64,000 nt of DNA from Streptomyces hilarionis (GTDB lineage: Bacteria; Actinomycetota; Actinomycetes; Streptomycetales; Streptomycetaceae). The number at the start of each line of letters is the position of its first letter. The stretch's first letter is position 1. Below the pieces are notes generated by a model. It was given only the letters and a program-made list of their open reading frames with translations, did no database searches and was not told where the DNA came from. Position numbers and translations under genes: made by a program. The DNA is taken from positions 124,001 to 188,000 of the forward strand of contig NZ_JAHHIT010000002.1 in NCBI RefSeq assembly GCF_024539675.1, given 5' to 3'. Of this stretch, positions 1 through 8,857 are shown in pieces.

Positions 1-515
1 AGGTCGGCCGTGGCCTCGACCTGGGCTCCTTCATCCGGCTGGGCCGGGGCGAAGAGGGCACGGGCGGCCGGGACAAGGCGTCCATCCTCGCCGACACCCT
101 GGAAGCGGTGATCGGCGCGGTCTATCTCGACCAGGGCCTCGAAGCGGCCTCCGAACTGGTGCACCGCCTGTTCGACCCGCTGATCGAGAAGTCCTCGAAC
201 CTCGGAGCCGGCCTGGACTGGAAGACCAGTCTCCAGGAGCTCACCGCGACCGAAGGGCTCGGCGTGCCCGAGTACCTGGTCACGGAGACCGGCCCCGATC
301 ACGAGAAGACCTTCACTGCTGCCGCCCGCGTCGGAGGCGTCTCGTACGGCACCGGCACCGGCCGCAGCAAGAAGGAGGCGGAGCAGCAGGCCGCCGAGTC
401 CGCCTGGCGGTCCATCCGGGCCGCCGCGGACGAGCGCGCCAAGGCGGAGCGGACGGCCGAGGCCGTCCCGGTCGCCGACGGCAGCACGCCGGACCCCGAG
501 TCCGCCTCCGCCTGA
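1..515 (+). CDS. rnc: Ribonuclease III, C-terminal part (5' end outside window)
   Basis: This is the 3' portion of RNase III, which cuts double-stranded RNA in rRNA processing and mRNA decay; in Streptomyces the gene also affects antibiotic production (absB). The reading frame is open from base 3. The first visible residues include the end of the catalytic domain, with [15 protein letters not shown] holding the conserved D and E of the second metal-binding motif. A double-stranded RNA-binding domain follows ([18 protein letters not shown]), then a disordered Ala/Pro/Glu-rich tail. The start lies upstream of the window. mutM follows 89 bases downstream, with a hairpin in the gap. Confidence 0.95.
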   Translation, partial: VGRGLDLGSFIRLGRGEEGTGGRDKASILADTLEAVIGAVYLDQGLEAASELVHRLFDPLIEKSSNLGAGLDWKTSLQELTATEGLGVPEYLVTETGPDHEKTFTAAARVGGVSYGTGTGRSKKEAEQQAAESAWRSIRAAADERAKAERTAEAVPVADGSTPDPESASA

Positions 516-557
516 CGAGCACCACAGCAGCGACACAGCGAGACAGCAGTACGAGAC

Positions 558-589
558 GAACGCCCGCCCCCGCAGGGAGGCGGGCGTTC
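558..589 (+). terminator. Hairpin between rnc and mutM
   Basis: An 11-bp perfect stem (558-568 with 579-589) and a 10-base loop end 15 bases before the mutM start codon. There is no U-tract, so it may attenuate or act as an RNA processing site rather than fully terminate. Confidence 0.5.
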
Positions 590-604
590 CGTACGGGGGA
601 TCCC

Positions 605-1465
605 ATGCCCGAGTTGCCCGAGGTCGAGGTCGTCCGGCGCGGTCTGGAGCGGTGGGTCGCCCATCGCACGGTCGCCGCCGCCGAGGTGCTGCATCCGCGC
701 GCGGTGCGCCGTCACCTCGCCGGCGCCGACGACTTCGCGCACCGCCTCACGGGCCATCGCGTCGGCACGCCGAGCCGCCGCGGCAAGTACCTGTGGCTGC
801 CGCTGGAGGACACCCGCCTCGCGGTCCTGGCCCATCTCGGCATGAGCGGCCAGCTCCTGGTCCAGCCGCACGGGGCGCCCGACGAGAAGCACCTGCGCGT
901 CCGGGTGCGGTTCGCCGACGAGGTGGACACCGAACTGCGCTTCGTGGACCAGCGCACCTTCGGCGGCCTGTCCCTGCACGACGTCACCCCCGACGGCCTG
1001 CCGGACGTCATCGCGCACATCGCCCGCGACCCCCTCGACCCGCTGTTCGACGACGAGGCCTTCCACCAGGCCCTGCGGCGCCGGCGCACCACGATCAAGC
1101 GGGCCCTGCTCGACCAGTCGCTGATCAGCGGAGTCGGCAACATCTACGCGGACGAGGCGCTGTGGCGGGCCCGGCTGCACTACGACCGCCCGACCGGGAA
1201 CCTCACCCGTCCGCGCACGCGCGAGCTCCTGGGCCACGTGCGCGACGTGATGAACGCGGCGCTCGCCGTCGGCGGCACCAGCTTCGACAGCCTCTACGTC
1301 AACGTCAACGGCGAATCCGGCTACTTCGACCGGTCGCTGGACGCCTACGGACGCGAGGGCCTGCCCTGCAAGCGCTGCGGCACCCCCATGCGCCGGCGCC
1401 CGTGGATGAACCGGTCCAGCTACTTCTGCCCGAAGTGTCAGACGCCGCCGCGCATACCGTCGTAG
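605..1465 (+). CDS. mutM: Formamidopyrimidine-DNA glycosylase (Fpg/MutM)
   Basis: A bifunctional base-excision repair enzyme that removes 8-oxoguanine and formamidopyrimidines and nicks the abasic site. The protein starts MPELPEVE, so the catalytic Pro2 and Glu3 are present at the mature N terminus. The helix-two-turn-helix region around residues 160-180 contains [14 protein letters not shown]. The C terminus carries the zinc finger CKRCG...YFCPKCQ. At 286 aa it is the normal length. A purine-rich GGGGGA lies just before the ATG. The 3' end overlaps the convergent HxlR-type gene by 28 bases. It sits downstream of rnc, as is common in actinobacteria. Confidence 0.96.
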   Translation: MPELPEVEVVRRGLERWVAHRTVAAAEVLHPRAVRRHLAGADDFAHRLTGHRVGTPSRRGKYLWLPLEDTRLAVLAHLGMSGQLLVQPHGAPDEKHLRVRVRFADEVDTELRFVDQRTFGGLSLHDVTPDGLPDVIAHIARDPLDPLFDDEAFHQALRRRRTTIKRALLDQSLISGVGNIYADEALWRARLHYDRPTGNLTRPRTRELLGHVRDVMNAALAVGGTSFDSLYVNVNGESGYFDRSLDAYGREGLPCKRCGTPMRRRPWMNRSSYFCPKCQTPPRIPS

Positions 1466-1839
1466 GCCTCGCGGGCCGCGAGGACGTCGTCCATCCGGCT
1501 CTCGAGGTGGTGGATCAGGCCGAGCAGGCGTTCGGCCACCTCGCGCCCGAGCGGGGTCAGTTCGTAGTCCACGCGGGGCGGGTTGGTGGGCTGGGCCTCG
1601 CGATGCACCAGTCCGTCGCGCTCCAGGGCGTGCAGCGTCTGGGACAGCATCTTCTCGCTCACGCCGTCGACGCGGCGACGCAGTTCGTTGAACCGCAGTG
1701 AGCCCTCGTACAGCGCGCCGAGCGTGAGCCCGCCCCAGCGGCCGGTGATGTGCTCCAGCGTGCCGCGCGAGGGGCAGGCCTTGGCGAACACGTTGAACGG
1801 CAGCGCGTGATCCTCCGCGTCCACCTGGGTGATGGTCAT
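1438..1839 (-). CDS. HxlR/DUF24-family transcriptional regulator
   Basis: A winged-helix DNA-binding protein of the HxlR family. It has the family pattern of an early cysteine followed by a w[21 protein letters not shown], then [20 protein letters not shown] and the wing LTPLGRE. The single Cys near the N terminus is the residue used for redox or quinone sensing in studied DUF24 regulators; its role here is inferred. I chose the ATG at 1839; an upstream TTG at 1857 would add six residues. It is divergent from a WrbA-like flavoprotein gene and a perfect palindrome lies between them, so it probably represses that neighbour and itself. Confidence 0.88.
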   Translation of the reverse strand: MTITQVDAEDHALPFNVFAKACPSRGTLEHITGRWGGLTLGALYEGSLRFNELRRRVDGVSEKMLSQTLHALERDGLVHREAQPTNPPRVDYELTPLGREVAERLLGLIHHLESRMDDVLAAREAYDGMRGGV

Positions 1840-1878
1840 ACCGGGAGCGTACTCCAAGGCAGCGCTAGCCGACAGGTT

Positions 1879-1899
1879 GCACTAACGAAAAGTTAGTGC
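1879..1899. promoter_or_regulatory. Palindromic operator between HxlR gene and flavoprotein gene
   Basis: GCACTAAC and GTTAGTGC form a perfect 8-bp inverted repeat separated by GAAAA, in the middle of the divergent intergenic region. It is AT-rich compared with its surroundings. Position and symmetry fit the binding site of the adjacent HxlR-type dimer. This is inferred from sequence only. Confidence 0.7.
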
Positions 1900-1955
1900 T
1901 TTCCTTCAGTCACTGCCCCTGAGCTGCTCCACAGCTCTGTTCACGAGGAGTGCGT

Positions 1956-2591
1956 ATGTCCGCCCCCGTTGCCCCCGCCGCTGCCGCCGCCGGCCCGGTC
2001 GCCGCTGTCGCCCCTGTCGTCGCCGTCGCCTACCACTCCGGCTACGGCCACACCGCGGTTCTCGCCGAGGCCGTGCGCGCGGGAGCCTCCGACGCCGGCG
2101 CGGAGGTGCACCTGGTCAAGGTCGACGAGATCACCGAGGAGCAGTGGACGCTGCTCGACGGCGCGGACGCGATCGTCTTCGGCTCGCCCACCTACATGGG
2201 CACCGCGTCCGGCGCGTTCCACGCCTTCGCCGAGGCGACCTCGGCCCGCTGGGCCACCCAGGCCTGGAAGGACAAGCTGGCCGCCGGGTTCACCAACTCG
2301 GGATCCAAGAGCGGCGACAAGCTGCACACGCTCCAGTTCTTCCAGATCCTGGCCGCGCAGCTCGGCATGCACTGGGTCAACCTCGGTCTGCTGCCCGGCT
2401 GGAACAGCTCCACCGGATCCGAGAACGACCTCAACCGCCTCGGCGTGTTCCTCGGAGCCGCCGCGCAGACCAACGTCGACGAGGGCCCGGACGCCGTGCA
2501 CAAGGCCGACGTCGCGACGGCGGAGCACCTCGGCCACCGGGTCGCCTCGACGGCCGCCGTCTTCCTGGCCGGCCGCGCCCCGTCTGCTTGA
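1956..2591 (+). CDS. WrbA-type NAD(P)H:quinone oxidoreductase / flavodoxin-like protein
   Basis: A flavodoxin-fold protein of the WrbA group, which uses FMN and NAD(P)H for two-electron reduction of quinones. After an Ala/Val/Pro-rich N terminus comes the FMN phosphate-binding loop YHSGYGHTAVLAEAV. Further on are the flavin-ring loops FGSPTYMGTASGAF and FTNSGSKSGDK. The ATG at 1956 is preceded by GAGGAG at 1944-1949; a GTG at 1950 lies inside that ribosome-binding region. Length is 211 aa. Its divergent pairing with an HxlR regulator, with an operator between, suggests induction by quinone or electrophile stress. Confidence 0.88.
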   Translation: MSAPVAPAAAAAGPVAAVAPVVAVAYHSGYGHTAVLAEAVRAGASDAGAEVHLVKVDEITEEQWTLLDGADAIVFGSPTYMGTASGAFHAFAEATSARWATQAWKDKLAAGFTNSGSKSGDKLHTLQFFQILAAQLGMHWVNLGLLPGWNSSTGSENDLNRLGVFLGAAAQTNVDEGPDAVHKADVATAEHLGHRVASTAAVFLAGRAPSA

Positions 2592-2621
2592 TCGTTTCTG
2601 CGCCCGGACGGCGGAGGGGCC

Positions 2622-3767
2622 TCAGTACCCGAAGTCCTGCGTCCACCAGGGGCCGCCGGGGCCGAAGTGGACGCCGACGCCGAGGGTCTTGAAGTCGCAG
2701 TTCAGGATGTTCGCCTTGTGACCGGGGCTGTTCATCCAGGCCGCCATGACGGCGGCCGCGTCGGACTGCCCGCGGGCTATGTTCTCGCCGCCGAGGCCGG
2801 ATATGCCGGCCTTGGCCGCCCGGTCCCAGGGGCTCGCCCCGTCCGGGTCGGTGTGGTCGAAGAAGCCGCGCGCGGCCATGTCGTCGCTGAACTTCTCGGC
2901 GAGGTCCGACAGGGCGCTGTTCGCCGAGACGGCGCTGCAACCGACCTTGGCCCGCTCCTCGTTGACGAGGCTCAGCACCTCGGCCGCGGCCTGGGCCTCG
3001 GCGGAGACCGTGATCGGCGCGTCGGCCCGCTGCGGTCCCTTGGTGGCCGTCTTCGACCTGGACGGCGTGCTCTGCGGCTTGCGCGTCTGCTTCGAGGGCG
3101 TGGCCTGCGGCTTCTCGGCAGCCGTCTTGCTCGGCGAGGCCGAGGCCGAGGCCGAGGGTGCGGAGGACGAGGGGGAGGGCGCGGCCGAGGACGTGGACGG
3201 CGACGCGGCGCGGCCGGCGTCACGACTGGTCGACTCGGCGCCGCGGCCGGACTCGGCCGCGCCGGAGGTGCCGCCCTGTTCGGCGGCCGAGTTGGTCGGC
3301 GAGCCGGCGGCCTGCACCTTGTCGGCGGGGCCGTTGCCGCCGCCGATCCGGTAGCCGTCCACGCCCGGCACCACGCCGGTGGCCACCGCGACGGTGCCCA
3401 GGGCGACCGCCGCGGACACGCCGAGCAGGCCCGTCTTCACCGGCGTCACGACGCGCTTCTTGCGGCGGCGGCCCGAGCCGTCGCGGCCCGGGGCCCTGCC
3501 GCCGGGAGCGAAACCGCCGGACCCGAACGCGGCGGTGTCGGCGCGCCGGTGCTCGTCATCGGTGGCGAACAGGTACTCCTGGCTGCGGGCCACGGAGTCG
3601 GCGTACGCCTCGGGGTTCAGATACGGCGCGATGCCCATCGTCGGACGGTCGGAGCCGTACCGGTCCTGCGGGGTGCGACCCTCCGCGAGCGAGCCGTGCG
3701 TCTGTGTGACCCCCGTGGCGCGGCTCGTGGCGGCGCGGCCGGCGGCGGAGCGTCGGTGGCGTCCCAT
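2622..3767 (-). CDS. CAP (SCP/PR-1) domain protein, membrane-anchored or secreted
   Basis: A 381-aa protein. Residues 1-105 are basic and probably cytoplasmic (GRRRKKR just before the membrane), residues 111-133 form one hydrophobic segment, and about 145-250 are Ser/Thr/Pro/Lys-rich linker. The C-terminal 125 residues are a CAP domain with LSLVNEERAKVGC, FFDHTDPDG, GENIARGQ and WMNSPGHKANILNC. Two cysteines in this domain could form a disulfide. The ATG at 3767 is preceded by GGAAGG. The open frame continues upstream but without family similarity. The substrate or ligand is unknown; bacterial CAP proteins are exported. It is divergent from acylphosphatase. Confidence 0.88.
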   Translation of the reverse strand: MGRHRRSAAGRAATSRATGVTQTHGSLAEGRTPQDRYGSDRPTMGIAPYLNPEAYADSVARSQEYLFATDDEHRRADTAAFGSGGFAPGGRAPGRDGSGRRRKKRVVTPVKTGLLGVSAAVALGTVAVATGVVPGVDGYRIGGGNGPADKVQAAGSPTNSAAEQGGTSGAAESGRGAESTSRDAGRAASPSTSSAAPSPSSSAPSASASASPSKTAAEKPQATPSKQTRKPQSTPSRSKTATKGPQRADAPITVSAEAQAAAEVLSLVNEERAKVGCSAVSANSALSDLAEKFSDDMAARGFFDHTDPDGASPWDRAAKAGISGLGGENIARGQSDAAAVMAAWMNSPGHKANILNCDFKTLGVGVHFGPGGPWWTQDFGY

Positions 3768-3965
3768 GTCCTTGCCTTCCTCGTCCAAGCGGTGTTCCCC
3801 AGGGTCGGCCGGGAGCTCGGGGCGTCGCGCGCCTCCTGCTCCCCCCGGTCGACCGGACTCACCCGATCGAGTGAGTTTCATATGAGAATCATTGGGTGGG
3901 GACGGTACCCCATGGCGCTCGGGGAGGATGTGCCGCGAGAGACATTGCCCGGTTAGGTTGCACGC

Positions 3966-4247
3966 ATGAGCGAGGATGTACGGCTGGTCGCCTGGGTGCG
4001 CGGACACGTCCAGGGCGTGGGATTCCGCTGGTTCACGCGGGCCAAGGCACTGGAGATCGGCGGCCTGAGTGGTTTTGCTCTCAATTTGGCCGACGGACGG
4101 GTCCAGGTGGTCGCCGAGGGCGGCCGGGAGGGCTGCGAGGGACTGCTCGGCTGGCTCCTCGGTGACGACACGCCCGGCCGCGTCGACGGCGTCACCGAGA
4201 TATGGGACACACCGCGCGGCGGCTACGACGGCTTCGCGATCCGCTGA
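3966..4247 (+). CDS. acyP: Acylphosphatase
   Basis: A small enzyme that hydrolyses carboxyl-phosphate bonds such as acetyl phosphate or carbamoyl phosphate. At 93 aa it is the usual length. The signature [14 protein letters not shown] contains the catalytic Arg of the phosphate-binding loop, and [17 protein letters not shown] contains the catalytic Asn. No Shine-Dalgarno sequence is seen. A -10-like TAGGTT ends seven bases before the ATG, suggesting a leaderless mRNA. Acylphosphatase immediately upstream of smc is a conserved actinobacterial arrangement. Confidence 0.94.
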   Translation: MSEDVRLVAWVRGHVQGVGFRWFTRAKALEIGGLSGFALNLADGRVQVVAEGGREGCEGLLGWLLGDDTPGRVDGVTEIWDTPRGGYDGFAIR

Positions 4248-4627
4248 GGGAGTCGCGTGAGGACGTGCCCCGGGAGCGGGGGGATGTGCCACCGGCAGCT
4301 GCCGGAAGAGGAAAGCGCCAGGTGGTTGCCAAGAATCGATTGCGGTGGCAGGCTCCGCACGCAAGGATGATCGCCACGCCTCCAGGGCCCCGCAGGAGCC
4401 GCAGCGCCGCCGTGACGGCCGCGCGCCACAGGGTTGCCCGCCAATACGGGGCGTGATCGTGTTGACCGTCAAACTTTTTGGTGAGACGCTGAAAGCACCC
4501 CGCGCACCTCCGCTGTCTGGCATGGATGAACGCCAGCACGAACAAGATCCCGCCAGGCATCGCGGGTGCGAATCCCTCACGACCCACACCGCTTCGGTCG
4601 GTCACTCATTGTGGAGGACCATCCATC
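4248..4627 (+). other. Intergenic region upstream of the small coiled-coil gene
   Basis: No credible gene was found in these 380 bases. A TTGACC at 4462-4467 inside a locally AT-rich stretch could be a -35 element for the downstream gene, but I see no convincing -10 at the right distance. A GGAGGA ribosome-binding site lies at 4613-4618. Confidence 0.4.
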
Positions 4628-4831
4628 ATGGCAAAGGCGCTTCTCGGTTACGTCGGCGGCTCCGACCCGCGACTCCTCGCCGAGATGCGACGGCTGCAGC
4701 AGCGTGTACAGGATCTGGAATCCGAGCTCGGACGGATCCAGGCCGAGAACGACGCGCTGACGGCTGCCGCTTCTCACGAATCGCTTATGGAGAGCATCGA
4801 CGCACGCCAGGCGGAGCCTGCGCTCACCTGA
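4628..4831 (+). CDS. Small conserved coiled-coil protein (67 aa)
   Basis: A short acidic protein whose residues 15-45 form a heptad-like coiled coil (LLAEMRRLQQRVQDLESELG). It has no signal peptide, membrane segment or enzymatic motif. The ATG at 4628 follows GGAGGA at a 9-base spacing. A strong terminator follows at 4915-4945, so it is probably a monocistronic unit. Its place between acylphosphatase and smc is typical of Streptomyces. Function is unknown; the coiled coil suggests oligomerisation or a protein partner. Confidence 0.8.
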   Translation: MAKALLGYVGGSDPRLLAEMRRLQQRVQDLESELGRIQAENDALTAAASHESLMESIDARQAEPALT

Positions 4832-4914
4832 TCGCTGCACCGCTGCACAACGGCATCGCAGAGGTCGGGCGGCACACATCAACCGCGTCGGACCGCTAAG
4901 TTGTCAGAGTTTGC

Positions 4915-4945
4915 AAGGGACGCCGCTTCGGCGTCCCTTCTTTCT
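4915..4945 (+). terminator. Rho-independent terminator after the coiled-coil gene
   Basis: An 11-bp perfect stem (4915-4925 with 4929-4939) with a CTT loop, followed by the pyrimidine tract CTTTCTTTCCC. This is a strong intrinsic terminator separating the small gene from smc. Confidence 0.88.
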
Positions 4946-5086
4946 TTCCCGTCGCTCCCGTGGCCCCCGCCGATGCTTCCCCCACGCACCCTTTCAGTCT
5001 CTTAACGTTTGGTGTGCCCTGCGCGTTCAGCGGTGAAACCGCGGGTTCATGGAGTGAGACACCCCCGGAAGGTAGAGTCCAGCGCC

Positions 5087-8000
5087 GTGCACCTCAAGGC
5101 CCTGACCCTCCGGGGGTTCAAGTCGTTCGCCTCGGCGACCACGCTCCGGTTCGAACCGGGCATCACCTGCGTCGTCGGCCCGAACGGCTCGGGCAAGTCC
5201 AACGTGGTCGACGCGCTCAGCTGGGTCATGGGGGAGCAGGGCGCCAAGTCGCTGCGCGGCGGCAAGATGGAGGACGTCATCTTCGCCGGCACCACCGGGC
5301 GCCCCCCGCTGGGCCGCGCAGAGGTGTCGCTGACCATCGACAACTCCGACGGGGCGCTGCCCATCGAGTACGCCGAGGTCACCATCACGCGGATCATGTT
5401 CCGCAACGGCGGCAGCGAGTACCAGATCAACGGCGACACCTGCCGCCTGCTCGACATCCAGGACCTGCTGTCCGACTCCGGCATCGGCCGCGAGATGCAC
5501 GTCATCGTCGGCCAGGGCCAGCTCGACTCCGTCCTGCACGCCGATCCGATGGGCCGCCGCGCCTTCATCGAGGAGGCCGCCGGCGTCCTCAAGCACCGCA
5601 AGCGCAAGGAGAAGGCGCTGCGCAAGCTGGACGCGATGCAGGCCAACCTCGCGCGCGTGCAGGACCTCACCGACGAACTGCGGCGCCAGCTCAAGCCCCT
5701 CGGCCGGCAGGCGGCCGTCGCCCGCCGGGCCGCCGTCATCCAGGCCGACCTGCGCGACGCCCGGCTGCGCCTGCTCGCCGACGACCTCGTACGGCTGCGG
5801 GAGGCCCTGGCCGGCGAGATCGCCGACGAGGCCGCCCTCAAGCAGCGCAAGGAGGCCGCCGAGCAGGAGCTGCGCAAGGCGCTGCAACGCGAGGCCCTCC
5901 TGGAGGACGAGGTCCGCCGGCTCACGCCGCGGTTGCAGCGCGCCCAGCAGACCTGGTACGAGCTGTCCCAGCTCGCCGAACGCGTCCGCGGCACGATCTC
6001 GCTCGCCGAAGCGCGGGTGAAGAGCGCCACCTCGGCGCCCCCCGAGGAGCGGCGCGGCCGCGACCCCGAGGACCTGGAGCGCGAGGCCGCCCGCGTCCGT
6101 GAGCAGGAGGCCGAGCTGGAGGCCGCCCTCGAAGCGGCCCGGCACGCCCTGGACGACACCGTCGGCCACCGCGCCGACCTCGAACGGGAACTCGCCGGGG
6201 AGGAACGGCGGCTGAAGGACGTGGCCCGCGCCATCGCCGACCGCCGGGAGGGACTGGCCCGGCTGAACGGGCAGGTCAACGCCGCGCGCTCGCGCGCCGC
6301 GTCCGCCCAGGCCGAGATCGACCGGCTGGCCGCCGCCCGCGACGAGGCACAGGAACGCGCCGTCGCCGCACAGGAGGAGTACGAGACGCTGAAGGCCGAG
6401 GTCGACGGCCTCGACGCCGACGATCACGAGCTCGGCGAGCGGCACGAGACCGCCAGGCTGCGGCTCGCCGAGGCGGAGGCCGCCCTCGCCGCGGCCCGCG
6501 AGGCCACCACGGCGGCCGAGCGCAGCCGCGCCGCGACGCAGGCCCGCCGCGACGCCCTCGCGCTCGGGCTGCGGCGCAAGGACGGCACCGGCGTGCTGCT
6601 GGGCGCGCGGGACCGCCTGAGCGGTCTGCTCGGTCCCGCCGCCGAACTGCTCACGGTGACCCCGGGACACGAGGTCGCCCTCGCGGCGGCCTTCGGGGCG
6701 GCCGCCGACGCGGTCGCCGTGACGACGCCCGCGTCGGCGGCCGACGCGATCCGTCTGCTGCGCAAGCAGGACGCGGGCCGGGCCGCGCTGCTGCTGAGCG
6801 GCGCCGCGGACGAGCCGCCCGCGCAGCGGCGCGGCGACGGCCCGCCCTGGGCCGCCGACCTCGTCCGGGGCCCCGCCGAGCTGATGCCCGCCGTGCGCCG
6901 GCTGCTGCGCGGGATCGTCGTCGTCGGCACTCTGGAGGACGCCGAGGAACTCGTCTACGGCCACCCCGATCTCGTCGCCGTCACGGCGGAGGGCGATCTG
7001 CTGGGGGCGCACTTCGCGTCCGGCGGGTCGGCCGGGGCGCCCAGTCTGCTGGAGGTGCAGGCGTCCGTCGACGAGGCCGCCGCCGAGCTGGAGGAGCTGG
7101 CGGTGCGCTGCGAGCACCTCGCCCGGGCGCAGAGCGTGGCGGGGGAGCGGCGCAAGGAGTGCGCCGCGCTCGTCGAGGAGCTGGGGGAGCGGCGGCGGGC
7201 CGCCGACCGGGAGAAGTCGGCCGTGGCCCAGCAGCTCGGACGGCTGGCGGGACAGGCGCGGGGCGCCGCGGGCGAGGCGGAGCGGTCCACGGCGGCCGCG
7301 GCGCGGGCGCAGGACGCCCTGGACCGCGCCGTCGAGGAGGCGCAGGAGCTGGCCGAACGGCTGGCCGTCGCCGAGGAGATGCCGGTCGAGGAGGAACCCG
7401 ACACCTCGGTGCGCGACCGGCTCGCCGCGGACGGGGCGAACGCCCGGCAGACCGAGATGGAGGCGCGACTGCAGGTCCGCACCCACGAGGAGCGGGTCAG
7501 GGGGCTGGCCGGGCGGGCCGACTCCCTGGACCGCGCCGCGCGCACGGAACGCGAGGCACGCGCGCGGGCCGAGCAGCGCAGGGCGCGGCTGCGGCACGAG
7601 GCGGCCGTCGCGGAAGCCGTGGCCCACGGCGCCCGGCAGCTGCTCGCCCACGTCGACGTGTCCCTCGGCCGGGCCGAGGAGGAGCGCGTCGCCGCGGACG
7701 CCGCGAAGGCGCGCCGTGAACAGGAGCTGGCCGCCGCCCGCACCGCGGGGCGTGATCTGAAGGCGGAACTCGACAAGTTGACGGATTCGGTTCACCGGGG
7801 CGAGGTACTGGGAGCGGAGAAGCGGCTGCGGATCGAGCAGCTGGAGACCAGGGCTCTGGAGGAACTCGGTGTCGAACCGGCGGGACTCGTGTCGGAGTAC
7901 GGTCCGCACCAGCCGGTGCCGCCCTCGCCCCCCGCCGAGGGCGAGGAACTGCCGGAGGACCCGGAGCACCCGCGCAACCTGCCCAGGGCGTTCGTCCGGG

Positions 8001-8641
8001 CGGAGCAGGAGAAGCGGCTCAAGGCCGCCGAGCGCGCCTACCAGCAGCTCGGCAAGGTCAACCCGCTGGCCCTGGAGGAGTTCTCCGCGCTGGAGGAACG
8101 CCACCAGTTCCTCAGCGAGCAGCTGGAGGACCTCAAGAAGACCCGCACCGACCTGCTCCAGGTGGTCAGGGAGGTCGACGAGCGGGTGGAGCAGGTCTTC
8201 ACCGAGGCCTTCCGGGACACCGCCCGCGAGTTCGAGGGCGTGTTCGGCCGGCTCTTCCCCGGCGGGGAGGGGCGGCTGATCCTGACCGACCCCGACAACA
8301 TGCTCACCACGGGCGTCGACGTCGAGGCGCGGCCTCCCGGCAAGAAGGTCAAGCGGCTGAGTCTGCTCTCCGGCGGCGAGCGCTCGCTGACCGCGGTCGC
8401 GATGCTGGTGTCGATCTTCAAGGCCCGTCCCAGCCCGTTCTACGTCATGGACGAGGTCGAGGCGGCGCTCGACGACACCAACCTTCAGCGGCTGATCCGG
8501 ATCATGCAGGAGCTTCAGGAGGCCTCGCAGCTGATCGTCATCACCCACCAGAAGCGCACGATGGAGGTCGCCGACGCGCTCTACGGCGTGTCCATGCAGG
8601 GCGACGGCGTGTCGAAGGTGATCAGTCAGCGGCTTCGCTGA
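5087..8641 (+). CDS. smc: Chromosome segregation protein SMC
   Basis: The condensin ATPase (with ScpA/ScpB) that compacts and segregates chromosomes, important during sporulation septation. The N-terminal head has Walker A GPNGSGKS at residues 31-38. Long coiled coils follow at about 170-500 and 650-1000, split by a Gly/Ala-rich hinge near 510-640. The C-terminal head has the ABC signature LLSGGERSLTA near 1092 and Walker B YVMDEVEAALDD. At 1184 aa from the GTG at 5087 it is the normal length. A -10-like TAGAGT eight bases before the GTG suggests a leaderless start; GGAAGG at 5067 is too far away for an ordinary ribosome-binding site. Confidence 0.96.
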   Translation: MHLKALTLRGFKSFASATTLRFEPGITCVVGPNGSGKSNVVDALSWVMGEQGAKSLRGGKMEDVIFAGTTGRPPLGRAEVSLTIDNSDGALPIEYAEVTITRIMFRNGGSEYQINGDTCRLLDIQDLLSDSGIGREMHVIVGQGQLDSVLHADPMGRRAFIEEAAGVLKHRKRKEKALRKLDAMQANLARVQDLTDELRRQLKPLGRQAAVARRAAVIQADLRDARLRLLADDLVRLREALAGEIADEAALKQRKEAAEQELRKALQREALLEDEVRRLTPRLQRAQQTWYELSQLAERVRGTISLAEARVKSATSAPPEERRGRDPEDLEREAARVREQEAELEAALEAARHALDDTVGHRADLERELAGEERRLKDVARAIADRREGLARLNGQVNAARSRAASAQAEIDRLAAARDEAQERAVAAQEEYETLKAEVDGLDADDHELGERHETARLRLAEAEAALAAAREATTAAERSRAATQARRDALALGLRRKDGTGVLLGARDRLSGLLGPAAELLTVTPGHEVALAAAFGAAADAVAVTTPASAADAIRLLRKQDAGRAALLLSGAADEPPAQRRGDGPPWAADLVRGPAELMPAVRRLLRGIVVVGTLEDAEELVYGHPDLVAVTAEGDLLGAHFASGGSAGAPSLLEVQASVDEAAAELEELAVRCEHLARAQSVAGERRKECAALVEELGERRRAADREKSAVAQQLGRLAGQARGAAGEAERSTAAAARAQDALDRAVEEAQELAERLAVAEEMPVEEEPDTSVRDRLAADGANARQTEMEARLQVRTHEERVRGLAGRADSLDRAARTEREARARAEQRRARLRHEAAVAEAVAHGARQLLAHVDVSLGRAEEERVAADAAKARREQELAAARTAGRDLKAELDKLTDSVHRGEVLGAEKRLRIEQLETRALEELGVEPAGLVSEYGPHQPVPPSPPAEGEELPEDPEHPRNLPRAFVRAEQEKRLKAAERAYQQLGKVNPLALEEFSALEERHQFLSEQLEDLKKTRTDLLQVVREVDERVEQVFTEAFRDTAREFEGVFGRLFPGGEGRLILTDPDNMLTTGVDVEARPPGKKVKRLSLLSGGERSLTAVAMLVSIFKARPSPFYVMDEVEAALDDTNLQRLIRIMQELQEASQLIVITHQKRTMEVADALYGVSMQGDGVSKVISQRLR

Positions 8642-8744
8642 CGGCCCGGCCGCCCGGCCCCGGGAGCACGCCGCACCTCGCGCTGCCTTCAAGAAGTGAA
8701 CACATGTGACGTGATCTTGTCTGAGTTCTCACAATTCCCCGCGT

Positions 8745-8772
8745 TTGATTTTGAAACTTGAAGGCATAAGGT
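8745..8772 (+). promoter_or_regulatory. Candidate promoter of glcP
   Basis: TTGATT at 8745-8750 and TAAGGT at 8767-8772 are 16 bases apart in an AT-rich island between smc and glcP, a fair match to housekeeping-sigma promoters. The start codon lies 85 bases downstream, leaving room for regulated leader sequence. Confidence 0.45.
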
Positions 8773-8857
8773 CAGGAACGTTGGATTTACCTTCAGGTGC
8801 CACCTACCTGGGGGGCTGACCACACCGGCAGCGTTGCCGGTGGCCCGAGGAGTTCAC

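Noticed and set aside
3883-3893. Fur/Zur-like TGAGAATCATT upstream of the CAP-domain gene
   Set aside because: Only about half of the metal-regulator consensus is present and the second half-site is missing, so it is not called as a site.
5027-8692. A 1.2-kb-codon open frame antisense to smc
   Set aside because: GC-rich codon bias produces long antisense open frames. It has no ribosome-binding site and no domain, whereas smc on the plus strand is certain.
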